Shown piece by piece: positions 62,796 to 64,000 of a DNA stretch of 64,000 bases. Position 1 is the stretch's first letter, and every line of letters starts with the position of its first letter. Source of the DNA: Gordonia sp. OPL2. Its GTDB lineage: Bacteria > Actinomycetota > Actinomycetes > Mycobacteriales > Mycobacteriaceae. Both the position numbers and the translations under genes were made by a program. The notes beneath the pieces were generated by a model. The model was not told where the DNA came from. It made no database searches and worked only from the letters and a program-made list of their open reading frames with translations. The DNA lies in NCBI RefSeq assembly GCF_003797825.1, contig NZ_RKME01000002.1, forward strand, positions 186,001 through 250,000, in the 5' to 3' direction.

Positions 62796-63470
62796 GTGTC
62801 GAACGGTCCCGAACGGGGTCTGATCCCCCTCCCGCTCACCGGCGGTCTCTCCGGCGGTCTCCGCATGTCCGAGACCGGTTCCGCCGACGGAGGCGACACC
62901 GAGCGCGCCGACGCCGCACGCAACCGCCGCCTGTTGCTCGCGGCGGCGAAAGATCTCATCGACAACCACGGCGCGTCCGCGGTCACCATGGACGCGGTCG
63001 CCCGCGAGGCGGGTGTCGGCAAAGGCACCGTCTTCCGACGATTCGGCAGCCGCACCGGGCTGATGCTCGCTCTGCTCGACCACTCCGAGTCGGAGATCCA
63101 ACGGGCATATCTGTCGGGGCCGGAACCGCTCGGCCCCGGCGCGCCGCCGCTCGATCGTCTCCTTGCCTACGGTCGCGCACGGCTCAAGCTCACCGTCGAT
63201 CACCTCGACGTCCTCATCGAGGCGGCCGGCTCCGGCGGCGACTTCCTCAGCCACCCCGTGTGGGCGGCCTCCAATCGTCACGTGCAGATCCTGCTCCAGC
63301 AACTCGGGTTCGGCGATCGCCTGGAGGTCGTCGCGATCGCCGTGCAGGCACCGCTGAATGCCGGTGCGGTCAAACACCTCCGCGATGTCGTCGGGCTCGA
63401 TCTCGAGACGATCACCGCGCAGTGGGAGCACCTGATACGGACTCTCGTCGCAGGCGTCACCGGCCGCTGA
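62796..63470 (+). CDS. TetR-family transcriptional regulator (Rv3055 type)
   Basis: A 224-residue regulator. The helix-turn-helix region is SAVTMDAVAREAGVGKGTVF followed by RRFGSRTGLMLALL (about residues 62-95 counted from this start), and the ligand domain follows with LKHLRDVV-like helices. It is divergent from the FMN reductase gene with a palindrome between, so it probably represses that gene and itself. GTG 62796 is chosen because a -10-like TACGCT (62784-62789) would start the transcript at that codon, making it leaderless. ATG 62865 (201 residues) is a realistic alternative and nearer the size recalled for Rv3055. Confidence 0.8.
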   Translation: MSNGPERGLIPLPLTGGLSGGLRMSETGSADGGDTERADAARNRRLLLAAAKDLIDNHGASAVTMDAVAREAGVGKGTVFRRFGSRTGLMLALLDHSESEIQRAYLSGPEPLGPGAPPLDRLLAYGRARLKLTVDHLDVLIEAAGSGGDFLSHPVWAASNRHVQILLQQLGFGDRLEVVAIAVQAPLNAGAVKHLRDVVGLDLETITAQWEHLIRTLVAGVTGR

Positions 63471-63590
63471 GCACCCTGGACGTCGATCGTCTCACCGCGC
63501 GAACACTACCGATCGGTCTTAGCCTTGAGGCGATCGAGTCGGTCCGAGCACGGTCGAGATCATTCGGACCGTAGGAGAAGGGATACACGG

Positions 63591-64000
63591 GTGAAGGCTG
63601 TCATCATCGGCGCCGGCATGGGCGGACTCAGCGCGGCGATCGCGCTGAGACAGATCGGTGTCGATGTGGAGGTCTACGAGCAGGTCACCGAGAACAAGCC
63701 GGTGGGCGCCGCGATCTCGGTGTGGTCCAACGGGGTCAAGTGCCTCAACCACCTCGGTCTCGAACACGAGACGGCCGAGCTCGGCGGCATCGTCGACTCG
63801 ATGTCCTACGTCGACGGACTCACCGGGGACACCATGTGCCGCTTCAGCATGCAACCCCTCATCGACGAGGTAGGTCAGCGACCGTACCCGGTCGCACGGG
63901 CCGAACTGCAGCTGATGCTGATGCAGGCGTACGGGATCGACGACATCCACTTCGGGAAGAAGATGGTCCGCGTCGTCGACGGCGACGATGTTGCTACCGT
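63591..64000 (+). CDS. hpxO: FAD-dependent urate hydroxylase HpxO, 3' end outside window
   Basis: The first 136 residues of a flavoprotein hydroxylase, open to the window end. [20 protein letters not shown] is the FAD-binding GXGXXG fold. [40 protein letters not shown] and DDIHFGKKM follow HpxO-type urate hydroxylases, which convert urate to 5-hydroxyisourate in purine catabolism. The start is GTG 63591. The C-terminal substrate-binding region is not visible, so other aromatic hydroxylases of the same fold cannot be fully excluded. Confidence 0.8.
   Translation, partial: MKAVIIGAGMGGLSAAIALRQIGVDVEVYEQVTENKPVGAAISVWSNGVKCLNHLGLEHETAELGGIVDSMSYVDGLTGDTMCRFSMQPLIDEVGQRPYPVARAELQLMLMQAYGIDDIHFGKKMVRVVDGDDVAT

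Overview
The window is high-GC DNA with dense, often overlapping genes and frequent GTG starts. Gene content and order point to a mycolic-acid-type actinobacterium (order Mycobacteriales), most likely Gordonia or a close relative. The backbone follows, from memory, the Mycobacterium tuberculosis segment Rv3013 to Rv3055. In order it holds an ACT-domain protein, ligA, a MetE-like protein, mnmA, a cysteine desulfurase, acyltransferases, etfBA, the methylglucose lipopolysaccharide (MGLP) genes, echA17, a Nudix protein, an ABC ATPase, serB, ctaD, fecB, nrdF/nrdE/nrdI/nrdH, an FMN reductase and a TetR regulator. Species-specific blocks interrupt this backbone.

Layout. Positions 1-7000: translation, repair and tRNA-thiolation genes (ligA, mnmA, desulfurase). 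7000-10600: an inserted DUF4334/alcohol dehydrogenase pair, then two acyltransferases. 10700-13900: etfBA and a dimethylsulfone monooxygenase-like gene. 14000-20700: the MGLP block (methyltransferase, GH57, GT4, AIM24, hexapeptide acyltransferase, PQQ-type lipoprotein). 20700-24700: an AraC regulator with an MFS transporter, a THUMP-like methyltransferase and a small secreted protein with a candidate iron box. 24700-35200: methyltransferase, enoyl-CoA hydratase, primase-polymerase domain, Nudix, ABC ATPase, several small enzymes, serB and ctaD. 35400-37800: fecB, a PEP mutase-like enzyme and a beta-carbonic anhydrase.

From 37824 to 52609 lies a hydroxamate siderophore cluster. A formyltransferase is divergent from an operon of a 2871-residue NRPS (C-A-T-E-C-A-T-TE), two ABC exporter halves and an ornithine N5-monooxygenase. 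The start and stop codons in this operon overlap, and a near-consensus IdeR/DmdR iron box sits in the divergent promoter. The inferred product is an iron-regulated, N5-formyl-N5-hydroxyornithine-containing peptide, exported by an asymmetric ABC heterodimer.

From 52692 to 56446 there is an SNF2 helicase with its SWIM partner, then a repeat-rich convergent junction. From 56657 to 61523 lies the class Ib ribonucleotide reductase operon nrdH-nrdI-nrdE-nrdF, with a lower-GC GIY-YIG homing endonuclease gene wedged between nrdE and nrdF. Its 612-bp upstream region carries two NrdR boxes 32 bp apart and an approximately 11-bp-phased array of DnaA-box-like 9-mers. The window ends with an FMN reductase/TetR pair and the 5' part of a urate hydroxylase gene. 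I saw no tRNA, rRNA, CRISPR array, transposase or integrase.
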